From an uncultured bacterium (GTDB lineage: Bacteria; Verrucomicrobiota; Kiritimatiellia; RFP12; CAIWXQ01), in the NCBI GenBank assembly GCA_903916675.1, contig CAIWXQ010000018.1, positions 124,001 to 188,000 of the forward strand: a stretch of DNA of 64,000 nt. Reading direction: 5' to 3'. Numbering within the stretch: the first letter of the stretch is position 1; every line of letters begins with the position of its first letter. The notes below the pieces were generated by a model that saw nothing but the letters and a program-made list of their open reading frames with translations, searched no databases and was not told the origin of the DNA. Both the position numbers and the translations under genes were made by a program. Positions 7,438 through 14,990 of this stretch are shown in pieces.

Positions 7438-8241
7438 TCACCGATACCAGCAGGCTGGCAGGGGGACCTCCGGTCGCGACGGCACATTGATGGCGTCCAG
7501 CGGGTGGGGGATGACGACCGGGGCGGTTCCGGGGCGGAACCGGTCGCGCCGCAGGAAAGTCATTTCCAGGACTCCGGGGATCTGCACGCCGCCGCAGTTC
7601 AGGATGCGGCGATGGTTGTTCGGGTGCGCGTGAACCACGGCATGGTTGCGCAGCAGCTTGCGGAAGGCGCAGCTCATCCATTGGAAGGACTGACGCTCCG
7701 CCAGCTGGTGCAGGCGGTGGAACTCGATCACCAGGATACGGAAGCGGTTCAGCAGTGCATCCGGCGTATTGAGGAGAACCTCGTATTCGGCACCTTCGAT
7801 GTCCATCTGCAGCACGGCTTCAGGCGAGGTGGCAGAGACAGGGCCGACCTCGGTGCGATACCAAGTGTCCAGGGTCATCAGCCCGTCCGCCGGATCGTCG
7901 GTCGAGGCCAGGAATTTCTTGATGAAGCGGAAGTTTGGGTGCGGCGCGGCAGGGCCGTCGACCGACCGGTCGGCCAGGTAGGCCTGCATGCCGCGATTGG
8001 CCAGCTGCACTTCGAAGTCGCTGCACCCGGCAACGCCGGGAGAGAAGCAGTGCTGGATTTCCTCAAGGTCGTCCGGCAGGAGATAGCCGCCGTCGCTGGC
8101 TGGACCGACGCGGATCAACGGACGGTCAATGGGCATGATCCGCAGGGTGCGCACCAAGGCCTGCAGATCAGCCGCCTTTGTGGTGCGGCCCAGAAAGACG
8201 CCGGCCCGGAGAAACGGCTGCCGTGAAAAGACATCCCCCAT
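7438..8241 (-). CDS. FkbM-like SAM-dependent methyltransferase
   Basis: This 267-residue protein contains DGGYLLPDDL near residue 50 and VLQMDIEGAEYEVL near 143. The second is the acidic strand motif (DIEGAE) of FkbM-type methyltransferases. These enzymes methylate sugars or small molecules, but the acceptor here is unknown. It lies on the minus strand downstream of the caspase-like gene with a gap of about 170 bases. A second FkbM gene is at 55288. No strong ribosome-binding site is seen. Confidence 0.75.
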   Translation of the reverse strand: MGDVFSRQPFLRAGVFLGRTTKAADLQALVRTLRIMPIDRPLIRVGPASDGGYLLPDDLEEIQHCFSPGVAGCSDFEVQLANRGMQAYLADRSVDGPAAPHPNFRFIKKFLASTDDPADGLMTLDTWYRTEVGPVSATSPEAVLQMDIEGAEYEVLLNTPDALLNRFRILVIEFHRLHQLAERQSFQWMSCAFRKLLRNHAVVHAHPNNHRRILNCGGVQIPGVLEMTFLRRDRFRPGTAPVVIPHPLDAINVPSRPEVPLPACWYR

Positions 8242-8413
8242 GTTGACTTCCTTTGCGGACGGGTTCTTGTGGAGACAGCCGGCCTGCTGTCAAGCCGTGC
8301 CGGAACGAGCAATAAAATCCAAATTAACTATAACCCGCCTTCCAATGCAGGGGCAACGAAGAACACGGACACGATTGCGAACTGTTTTCGTTTTTGGCTG
8401 GCGATGGACCATT

Positions 8414-9280
8414 CTACGGCCGGGGCGGGTCCTGCCGGATGAAGGAAATCCGGTCCGGCGGGAGCAGTTCGCGCAGCTGCGCGCCCTCGTGCTCGCAGTG
8501 CGCGAAAAAATCCTGCCAGTCGCGCAGGTTGTGCGGCACCTGCGGGGTTTGCAGGTAGGCCAGAACCCAGACCACGCCGAGGTTGCTCAAGCGCCCGTCC
8601 CAGTCCGACGGCAGGTGTCCGCGTAGCCAGGCGGCCGCGGCCGGGTAGCGGCTGGAAAGGTCCACCGGCTGTCGGCAGTTGAAATCCAATTCGTAGGTCC
8701 ACTCCTTGCGGTCGGATGCCAGCAGAGTTGCTGCCGGCGCCAGCCTCTCGCGCCAGGTCGGCTGAGCACAGACGGTGCCGGCATGGCAGATATCCAGAAT
8801 GACCACCCGCCCTGGCTGTAGCCCGCGTGCCGCCGGCAGCAGGGCATCCCAGGCGCGTTCACCATCGTCTTGCCGCGTGAACTCCCAGTCGCCGGTCACG
8901 GTGTGCCGGGCGCCGAAGTACACCACTTGGAACCGGTCGGTGGCGGCGGCGTCGGGGAGCGACCGCAGCAGCTTCTGCAGCTCCATTGGCGAGGGGTTGG
9001 TGACGATGATGCCTGTCAAAGTCTGGCCGCTTTGCCACTCGGCCAGCGAGGCTTGAATCGCCTGGGCAGTAGCGCCCCACGCCCGTAGGGATTTACCGCG
9101 TTCATAATCCACGCTGACGGCAGCAGTCAGGGAAACAACAGGTTTCGAGAAGGAAGGCGGGTCGGCTGCCTGCACGGCCGTCGCAGCGAACAGCGAGATT
9201 GCTGCGGGCCCTGTTCGAAAGAAAAAGCCGCCAGCGGGGAATCCCCGCCAGCGGCTTGGTATCTGCGCGTTGTGCGCCAC
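8414..9280 (-). CDS. Caspase-like (peptidase C14 fold) exported protein, start uncertain
   Basis: Two elements match the caspase/metacaspase p20 core. FQVVYFGARHT has the candidate catalytic His after a beta strand. VVILDICHAGTV has the candidate Cys in the D-x-C-H-x-G motif. A later TLLASDRKEWTYE matches the strand before the specificity region. If active it would be a cysteine protease. The only in-frame start is a GTG at 9280, in the same frame as the upstream barrel gene and just after its TAA. The first 25 codons are therefore written through that gene's terminator. A signal-like stretch ISLFAATAVQAAD follows. The true N-terminus may have been lost or replaced. Confidence 0.6.
   Translation of the reverse strand: MAHNAQIPSRWRGFPAGGFFFRTGPAAISLFAATAVQAADPPSFSKPVVSLTAAVSVDYERGKSLRAWGATAQAIQASLAEWQSGQTLTGIIVTNPSPMELQKLLRSLPDAAATDRFQVVYFGARHTVTGDWEFTRQDDGERAWDALLPAARGLQPGRVVILDICHAGTVCAQPTWRERLAPAATLLASDRKEWTYELDFNCRQPVDLSSRYPAAAAWLRGHLPSDWDGRLSNLGVVWVLAYLQTPQVPHNLRDWQDFFAHCEHEGAQLRELLPPDRISFIRQDPPRP
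9226..9256 (-). terminator. Terminator of the outer-membrane barrel gene
   Basis: Read on the minus strand, GCCGCTGGCGGGGA and TCCCCGCTGGCGGC form a strong stem with a two-base mismatch, followed by TTTTTCTTT. It lies 28 bases after the barrel stop and inside the caspase-like ORF. Confidence 0.85.
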
Positions 9281-9283
9281 GGA

Positions 9284-10264
9284 TTAGAAGCCGTAGTTCA
9301 CACCCACCAGCGCCTGCACCGTATCAAACGAGCCGGATCCGAGATCCTTGGTGCAGGAAACGTAGGCCGAGGTGGACGGCGTGAAGCGGTACGTCAGCTT
9401 CGGGCCGAATGTCAACCACTCGCGGTCGCCCACGTTGACAGCCGCGGACTTCTTGTAGTGGGTCAGGCGGTTCCAGTTCGCCTGCAGGCTCACCACCACC
9501 TTCTCGCAAATCTTGTAGCTGGCGGTATTCATCCACACGAACGTCTCCTGAGAGGGGTGAGCGTCCGCGTGTGGGGCAGCGCCGGTGGAGTCGAAATCTG
9601 CCCAAGTCCAGCTGTACATATACGCGGGCACCGTGGAGAGCGAGAGGTTGCCCTTGCTGTACATGGCACCGATAAACGGCGTAATCGTCGTGCTGGTCGT
9701 GTCGGCCTTGAGGATATTTCCAATCGGAGTGCGGGTGCGCGAGTAACCATCGTTGTAGCTGCCCGACACGCCGAACAGGAACCAGTCGATGTTCTTGGCC
9801 ATTGTGAGGCTCAGTCCGTAGGTGTCACTGTTGTTGACCAGATGGCCCGGGGCCATGGCGTCCGCCGCGGTGATGCCATAGGTTCCTGCCAGAGAGACAG
9901 CCACATCACAGTACGATAGGAAGTTCAGACCCAGCGTCCCGTTGCGCCCGTGCGACGTGAAGCCCGTATTCCCAAACGGATCCACTCTCTTGTCGCGGGA
10001 GTCGGTGTAGCTGTATTCGGCAAATACCGAAGGCGAACGGAACCAGACATTCTCGCTGGCTGCCGCATGCGCCGCCCAGTTGTTCTGCAGCAGCGAGGTG
10101 ACGTTCTGCACGCCGCCGCGCATTTGAGTCAACGGCAGATTGCCCGGGTTGTCTGAAAGAGAGTCTGGGCCTTCATAACTACCACTACTGGCCGCGACCA
10201 TGCCGGCGGCTAGAAGCGCGACGCCAGCAATCAGCACAACGGAATGCCTTTTTGCGTGGTTCAT
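9284..10264 (-). CDS. Outer-membrane beta-barrel protein (autotransporter-barrel-like)
   Basis: The 326 residues start with a signal peptide (VVLIAGVALLAAGMVAASS). Alternating hydrophobic/polar strands follow and the protein ends ALVGVNYGF, with the C-terminal Phe that barrel-assembly machinery recognises. Repeated strand-turn segments such as DTYGLSLTMAKNIDWFLFGVSG fit a barrel of about 12 strands. Function is unknown; pore, adhesin or structural roles are all possible. GAAAGGG precedes the start. A promoter and a tandem 11-bp repeat lie upstream, and a terminator follows, so it is probably a strongly expressed single gene. Confidence 0.75.
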   Translation of the reverse strand: MNHAKRHSVVLIAGVALLAAGMVAASSGSYEGPDSLSDNPGNLPLTQMRGGVQNVTSLLQNNWAAHAAASENVWFRSPSVFAEYSYTDSRDKRVDPFGNTGFTSHGRNGTLGLNFLSYCDVAVSLAGTYGITAADAMAPGHLVNNSDTYGLSLTMAKNIDWFLFGVSGSYNDGYSRTRTPIGNILKADTTSTTITPFIGAMYSKGNLSLSTVPAYMYSWTWADFDSTGAAPHADAHPSQETFVWMNTASYKICEKVVVSLQANWNRLTHYKKSAAVNVGDREWLTFGPKLTYRFTPSTSAYVSCTKDLGSGSFDTVQALVGVNYGF

Positions 10265-10369
10265 AGGATATACCCTTTCGTTGGTTATTACTGCTGTCCG
10301 TCCAGAGGAACCGCCAAGCTCCCGCCGGATTTCCCCTCAACAAGTCAATTGAGGCGAATTTGCTGAAAG

Positions 10370-10397
10370 ACTAAAGGACAAGGGGGATTAACGTCAA
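10370..10397 (-). promoter_or_regulatory. Sigma70-like promoter for the barrel gene
   Basis: On the minus strand, TTGACG (10397-10392), a 16-base spacer and TTTAGT (10375-10370) lie about 105 bases upstream of the start codon. Confidence 0.55.
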
Positions 10398-10412
10398 GCA
10401 CTCGTTTTGGGA

Positions 10413-10433
10413 AATATTAGGAGAATATTAGGA
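10413..10433. promoter_or_regulatory. Tandem AATATTAGGA operator-like repeat
   Basis: AATATTAGGA occurs twice with an 11-base period (10413 and 10424), one helical turn apart, 16 bases upstream of the predicted -35 of the barrel gene. This is a typical layout for an activator site; the regulator is unknown. Confidence 0.45.
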
Positions 10434-10481
10434 CAAGCGACGACGCATGCTCCAGCCTTTCTTCCGAGAGTCGGCGGCGGA

Positions 10482-11279
10482 TCAGGAGGGGAGTCTTTTC
10501 CGCATGGCCGTGCGCGTGTCGGCGAAGCAGTCTCTGACGGTGGGAGAGTCGTCAATCGCGAGAACATACTGCTCGCGGAACTCCAGCGCTTTGTTTGCCC
10601 AGGCGATGGCCACAGTGGCCGGATAGTGCAGGCCACTGTGCAGCCACCCCACCTGAATCAGCACGAAATCGCACATAGAGCGGACAAGTTCGTAGTGGAC
10701 GCCTTGGCCCGCGCGGATGGCGGCTAGAATGTCCGGGTTGACCCGCTCGTGCGCCGGCAGCGACCAGGCAATCTCAGGGTGATCGTCCAGGTGTCCTTTG
10801 CGGACGGTCTCCTCGAGGATACGGAAAATGTCCAGCTTGTCTGCGTCCCGCACGAGATGGGCGCACGCCGCATGCTCCGGCAGCAGAGTTGGGGACAGTT
10901 CGCGCAGGTTGTGGCAGCCTACTGACACGAGAATCCGCTCGCGCTCTTCTGCGGGTAGGGCGTCCAGCACGCCCTCGTCGCGCAATACCGCAACGCTGCG
11001 CGTCGCGTGATTGAAGGACTTGCTGTCCTCGAAACTGCGGTACTCGGCGTATTGCGGAAAGCGGCCCACGTCGTGCAGCAGGGCGCAGGCCTTCCCCAGC
11101 AGGACCTGCGCTTCCTGCCATTTTTCTGCGGCCAGGATGCGCTCGGCATTGGCCACCACGCGCCAGCTATGCTCCACCTTCAGTTGCTGCATGGGGTGAA
11201 AGCGCCCGTCCGGGCCGGCGAAGCGCCGGGTGTAGGCGTCGAAGAAACATTCGAGCTGGGCAAAATCAGTGGGCGTCAT
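10482..11279 (-). CDS. HD-domain phosphohydrolase
   Basis: The metal-binding residues of the HD superfamily are present: EHSWRV near residue 36, LLHDVGRFPQ near 67 and a later LVRDADKLDIF. The enzyme would hydrolyse a phosphate ester or nucleotide in the cytoplasm. The length of 265 residues and the sequence resemble HD proteins of unknown substrate found widely in anaerobes. It is divergent from the MATE gene at 11400. Confidence 0.82.
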   Translation of the reverse strand: MTPTDFAQLECFFDAYTRRFAGPDGRFHPMQQLKVEHSWRVVANAERILAAEKWQEAQVLLGKACALLHDVGRFPQYAEYRSFEDSKSFNHATRSVAVLRDEGVLDALPAEERERILVSVGCHNLRELSPTLLPEHAACAHLVRDADKLDIFRILEETVRKGHLDDHPEIAWSLPAHERVNPDILAAIRAGQGVHYELVRSMCDFVLIQVGWLHSGLHYPATVAIAWANKALEFREQYVLAIDDSPTVRDCFADTRTAMRKRLPS

Positions 11280-11399
11280 GCCAGAGTCTCCACAGACGCG
11301 GAAGGATAGGGAATACTACTGCGGATGTCGAACCGGAAGCGCGCGTCTTGCGTGTCCTTGCGGACCAGTCGCGGCGATGGTACCGTGCCTGCATTCGGC

Positions 11400-12806
11400 A
11401 TGGAAACCTCCGAAAATACTGCTGCGCCGGCGCACTCGCCGCTGCTCTCCGGCAGCCTGCTGCGCGCGCTGGCCGTATTGAGCGTCCCCATGCTGCTGAG
11501 CGGCGCGCTGCAGGAGACGCAGAGCCTGATCGATCTTTTCTGGGTCGGCCGCCTGGGTCCGTATGCTGTGGCCGCGGTCGCCATGCCGGGCATCGTCCTG
11601 TTCCTGCTTGCGCCGGTGGCCATGGGGCTGATGGTCGGCACGGTGGCACTGGTCTCGCGCCACGTGGGCGCCCATGAGCCGCGCGAGGCCGGGCGCGCGG
11701 CGGCGCAGTCGCTGCTGCTGAGCGTGGTGCTGGGCGCGCTGGTTTCTGTGGCCGGATGGTTCCTGGCGCCGGAGGTCTTCCCGCTCCTGGGCGTGCGCAG
11801 CACGGATGCGGTGCAGCACGGCGTGGATCCGGCGCTGATCGTGCGCGAGGGAGTCGCCTTCCTGCGCATTCTTATGGCAGGGCAGTGGCTGATGTTCATC
11901 CTGCTGGCCTGTTTCGCCTCGCTGCAGGCGGCCGGCAACGCCCGCACGCCGATGTTCTGCAGCCTGACCGCCACGGTCGTCAACCTGATCCTTGACCCGT
12001 TCCTGATCTACGGTATCGGCCCCTTCCCGCGGCTGGGCGTGTCCGGTGCCGCGCTGGCCACGGTCTTCTCGCAGGCCGTGGCGCTGGCCGCAGCCCTGTG
12101 GGCGCTGCGCGGGAGCGACCAGGGGCTTGTCCTGCAGCGCGCCGCGTTTCGCCCCCATCCTGCGCTCTGCTGGCGGATCCTGCGCGTGGGGCTGCCGGGG
12201 TCAGGACAACTGCTGCTGCGCAGCACCATGAGCGTGGCGCTCATGCGCATCGTGGCAATCTGCGGTCCCGTGGCCGTGGCTGGCTTCAGCATCGGGCTGC
12301 GCTGGCACATGTTCATCCTCATGCCTGCTTTCGCGCTGGGCAATGCTGCGGCCACGCTGGTGGGGCAGAACCTTGGAGCCGGGCAGGCGGACCGCGCGCG
12401 CCGCAGCGCCTGGCTGGCGACCGGGATTGATGCCGTGCTCATGGTGCTCTTCGCTTTGGTGGCGCTGGTGGCGGCGGAGCCGCTGGTGCGCTGCTTTACG
12501 AAGGATCCGGAGGTCATGCGCGTCGCCGTGCAGTACTTGCGCATCGTGTCGCTCTCCTATCCGGCCGTGGCGACCGGCATCATCCTCGGCCGGGCGCTCA
12601 ACGGCGCTGGCGACAGCCTGGCGCCCATGGTCATCACGGGGATCAGCCTCTGGGGGCTCCAGTTCCCCGCCGCTCTGCTCCTGATCCATGCGGTCCATCC
12701 GCCCTCGCTCGGCATCTGGCTGGCGATCGCGGCCGGTAACGTGGTGCATGCGCTGCTGATCATGGGGCGATTCCACCGCGGCGCCTGGATGCAATGCCGG
12801 GTTTAG
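11400..12806 (+). CDS. MATE-family efflux transporter
   Basis: This integral membrane protein has about 12 hydrophobic segments in two similar halves. It shows MATE-type features: QSLIDLFWVGRLGPYAVAAV in helix 1-2 and GNAAATLVGQNLGAGQADRA at the start of the second half. It would export cationic compounds or drugs with a Na+ or H+ gradient. The ATG at 11400 starts a 468-residue protein of normal length. The track start at 11325 adds a hydrophilic stretch with no family match. Neither start has a strong ribosome-binding site. Confidence 0.88.
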   Translation: METSENTAAPAHSPLLSGSLLRALAVLSVPMLLSGALQETQSLIDLFWVGRLGPYAVAAVAMPGIVLFLLAPVAMGLMVGTVALVSRHVGAHEPREAGRAAAQSLLLSVVLGALVSVAGWFLAPEVFPLLGVRSTDAVQHGVDPALIVREGVAFLRILMAGQWLMFILLACFASLQAAGNARTPMFCSLTATVVNLILDPFLIYGIGPFPRLGVSGAALATVFSQAVALAAALWALRGSDQGLVLQRAAFRPHPALCWRILRVGLPGSGQLLLRSTMSVALMRIVAICGPVAVAGFSIGLRWHMFILMPAFALGNAAATLVGQNLGAGQADRARRSAWLATGIDAVLMVLFALVALVAAEPLVRCFTKDPEVMRVAVQYLRIVSLSYPAVATGIILGRALNGAGDSLAPMVITGISLWGLQFPAALLLIHAVHPPSLGIWLAIAAGNVVHALLIMGRFHRGAWMQCRV

Positions 12807-12840
12807 GCTGATCGGCTGTAGGGGTTAAGGCTGTAGGCGG
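12806..12840. repeat. ACAGCCT-type short repeat (reverse orientation)
   Basis: On the minus strand CCTACAGCCTTAACCCCTAC is followed by AGCCGATCAGCC. It is the same phrase as at 27340-27373, in the gap between the MATE gene and lysA. Confidence 0.6.
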
Positions 12841-12856
12841 GAGCCCATCATTATTT

Positions 12857-12897
12857 TCTGTGCCCGCAGTTCCCCTCTGCGCCCTCTGTGTCCCAAA
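12857..12897. repeat. Half copy of the CACAGAG repeat (reverse orientation)
   Basis: CCCCTCTGCGCCCTCTGTGT followed by CCC is the reverse complement of the left arm seen at 1951-1971. No partner arm is present. Confidence 0.65.
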
Positions 12898-12923
12898 CCA
12901 GGTAAAGGATCGTTCGCAAATCA

Positions 12924-12953
12924 TTGCCGGGCATCCTGCGATCCCGCTATACT
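12924..12953 (+). promoter_or_regulatory. Predicted sigma70 promoter of lysA
   Basis: TTGCCG (12924-12929), an 18-base spacer and TATACT (12948-12953) precede the lysA start by 33 bases. Confidence 0.6.
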
Positions 12954-12986
12954 GGGGCGTATTCAATAGATGCGGAGCCCCTCCAC

Positions 12987-14252
12987 ATGAGTCGCAAGAA
13001 CCTGGCATTGCCGTTCACCCGGAAGCAGATCGAGGCGGTGGAGTGCACGCTTCCCACGCCGTTCCACATCTACGACGAGGCCGGCATCCGCGCCAACGCG
13101 CGCCGGCTCAAGGCAGCTTTTGCCTGGAACCCGGGGTTCAAGGAATACTTTGCGGTCAAGGCCTGCCCGAACCCGTTTCTCCTGAAGATTCTGAAGGCCG
13201 AGGGGTTTGGCGCAGACTGCAGCTCGCTGCCGGAGTTGCTGCTGGCGGAGCGCGTGGGGATCACGGGCGAAGAGATCATGTTCACCTCCAACGACACGCC
13301 GGCGGACGAGTTCGTCGCGGCGCACAAACTGGGGGCGATCCTCAACCTCGACGACCTCACGCACCTGCCGTTCCTCGAGCAGGCCGCCGGCCTGCCGAAG
13401 CTGCTCTGCTTCCGCTACAACCCCGGGCTGCTCAAGGGCGGCAACGCGATCATCGGCCACCCGGAGGAAGCCAAGTACGGCTTCACCCGCGAGCAGCTCT
13501 TCGACGGATATCGCCAAGCCAAAGCCAAGGGGGTGAAACGCTTCGGGCTTCACACCATGGTGGCGTCGAACGAGCTCAACCCGCAATACTTCATCGACAC
13601 CGCGGAGCTGCTCTTTGACCTCGTGGCCGAAATTTCGCGGACCGTTGGGATCGCGTTCGAGTTCGTCAATCTCGGCGGCGGCATCGGCATTCCCTACAAG
13701 CCGGAGCAGGAGGCCGTGGATCTGGAGCGCGTGGGCGCGGGAATCCGCAAGGCCTACGAGGCGCGGCTGAAGGGGCTGCCGCCGCTGCGGCTCTGCCTGG
13801 AGTGCGGCCGCATGGTCACCGGCCCTTACGGCTATCTCGTCACCCGCGTGCGCCACATCAAGCACACCTACAAGTGCTACGCCGGGCTCGACGCCTGCAT
13901 GGCCAACCTGATGCGGCCGGCGCTCTACGGCTCGTATCACCACATCACCGTGCTGGGGAAGGAGACCCGGCCCGCCGCAGTGAAGTACGACGTCACCGGC
14001 TCGCTCTGCGAGAACAACGACAAATTCGCGATCGATCGCCTGCTACCTGAGCTGGCGCCCGGCGACCTGCTTGTGATCCACGACACGGGCGCGCACGGCC
14101 ATGCCATGGGGTTCCAGTACAATGGCAAGCTGCGCTCCGCCGAGTTGCTGCTGCGCGAGGACGGCGCCATCGTGCCAATCCGCCGCGCCGAGACGCCGGA
14201 AGATTATTTCGCCACGCTCGATTTCACGGGGCTGAAGAAGTTCAAGGCATGA
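12987..14252 (+). CDS. lysA: Diaminopimelate decarboxylase
   Basis: This PLP enzyme converts meso-diaminopimelate to lysine. The PLP-lysine segment is EYFAVKACPNP near residue 50. FVNLGGGIGIPY is the phosphate-binding loop. LCLECGRMVTGPYG and SLCENNDKFA carry active-site residues. The length of 421 residues is normal. The start at 12987 (MSRKNLALPF) is supported by the promoter just upstream; the track start would lie inside that promoter. A rho-independent terminator overlaps the stop codon, so it is monocistronic. The family also contains decarboxylases for other amino acids, but the motifs fit LysA best. Confidence 0.9.
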   Translation: MSRKNLALPFTRKQIEAVECTLPTPFHIYDEAGIRANARRLKAAFAWNPGFKEYFAVKACPNPFLLKILKAEGFGADCSSLPELLLAERVGITGEEIMFTSNDTPADEFVAAHKLGAILNLDDLTHLPFLEQAAGLPKLLCFRYNPGLLKGGNAIIGHPEEAKYGFTREQLFDGYRQAKAKGVKRFGLHTMVASNELNPQYFIDTAELLFDLVAEISRTVGIAFEFVNLGGGIGIPYKPEQEAVDLERVGAGIRKAYEARLKGLPPLRLCLECGRMVTGPYGYLVTRVRHIKHTYKCYAGLDACMANLMRPALYGSYHHITVLGKETRPAAVKYDVTGSLCENNDKFAIDRLLPELAPGDLLVIHDTGAHGHAMGFQYNGKLRSAELLLREDGAIVPIRRAETPEDYFATLDFTGLKKFKA

Positions 14253-14281
14253 ATTTTTCGCGGGGCGGAAAATTCATTTTT
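14249..14281 (+). terminator. Rho-independent terminator of lysA
   Basis: ATGAATTTTTCGC and GCGGAAAATTCAT form a 13-bp stem with one bulge, followed by TTTTT. It begins four bases before the end of lysA. Confidence 0.85.
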
Positions 14282-14310
14282 GGACAAGGTCGCTAGATCG
14301 ACGCACGGTT

Positions 14311-14362
14311 GTAGGGACGGTTCTCCGAACCGTCCGCGGACGCCTCGGAGCGGCGGTCCTAC
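14311..14362. repeat. REP-like GTAG palindrome, solitary
   Basis: It starts GTAG and ends CTAC. The first hairpin is a perfect 9-bp stem GGACGGTTC-TCC-GAACCGTCC. An imperfect GGACGCC/GGCGGTCC hairpin follows. Confidence 0.75.
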
Positions 14363-14415
14363 CTCGGCGCGAGACGCGCCGGCCTGTTTTCCGCCGGTCA
14401 GAGCCACAGGATTGC

Positions 14416-14961
14416 CTAGAACACCAGCAGCCCCAGCGCGAGGAAGACGGCGCCGAGTGCGGTGCTGAGGACGCCGGAGATCAGCATGCGCACGGGTTTG
14501 GCGGCGCACCAGTCAAGCCATCGGCGCAGGTAATACGGGTAGAGGATCAGCGTCATGCCGATTACGATGGCGAGGTAGGAGAAAATCACCAGCGCCAACC
14601 GCAGCGGCGAAGTCTCTTCGCGCGCGGCGAGCAGCAGCGGGCAGGGGAAGAGCACGAGCAGGCCGCCCGCAGCGCGGCAGCTCAGCAGGTCGTCCATCCA
14701 GTACCACGACAGCGGGATGGCTGCCAGCGTCAGGAACGGAATCCACGGGCGGATGGGAGTCATGAAATCGATGGGCATGCTGTAGGCTGCCCAGCCAGCC
14801 CAAGCCCAGGCGCCGGCGGCAAGTGTACGACCGGTCCAGACGTGCCGCGCAAAGGCACGCGCCACCTGCCCAGCCTGCGCTGGCGCCATCAGCGCAAAGA
14901 GTCCCTTGGCGAGCAGGATCGCGCCCAGCAGCAGAGACCAGTGAGAAAGATTCATCAACAT
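14416..14961 (-). CDS. Conserved integral membrane protein of unknown function
   Basis: This 181-residue protein is mostly hydrophobic, with about five membrane segments (for example LLLGAILLAKGLFALMAP, FLTLAAIPLSWYW, LALVIFSYLAIVIGMTLILY, LISGVLSTALGAVFLALGLL). A basic loop PYYLRRWLDWCAAKPVR sits between the last two. No family motif was recognised. It lies 29 bases past the miaB stop on the same strand and may share its transcript. An internal Met at residue 3 is an equally good start. Confidence 0.65.
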   Translation of the reverse strand: MLMNLSHWSLLLGAILLAKGLFALMAPAQAGQVARAFARHVWTGRTLAAGAWAWAGWAAYSMPIDFMTPIRPWIPFLTLAAIPLSWYWMDDLLSCRAAGGLLVLFPCPLLLAAREETSPLRLALVIFSYLAIVIGMTLILYPYYLRRWLDWCAAKPVRMLISGVLSTALGAVFLALGLLVF

Positions 14962-14990
14962 GGCAGTTGCCTCGTTTGTCAGACTATAGG

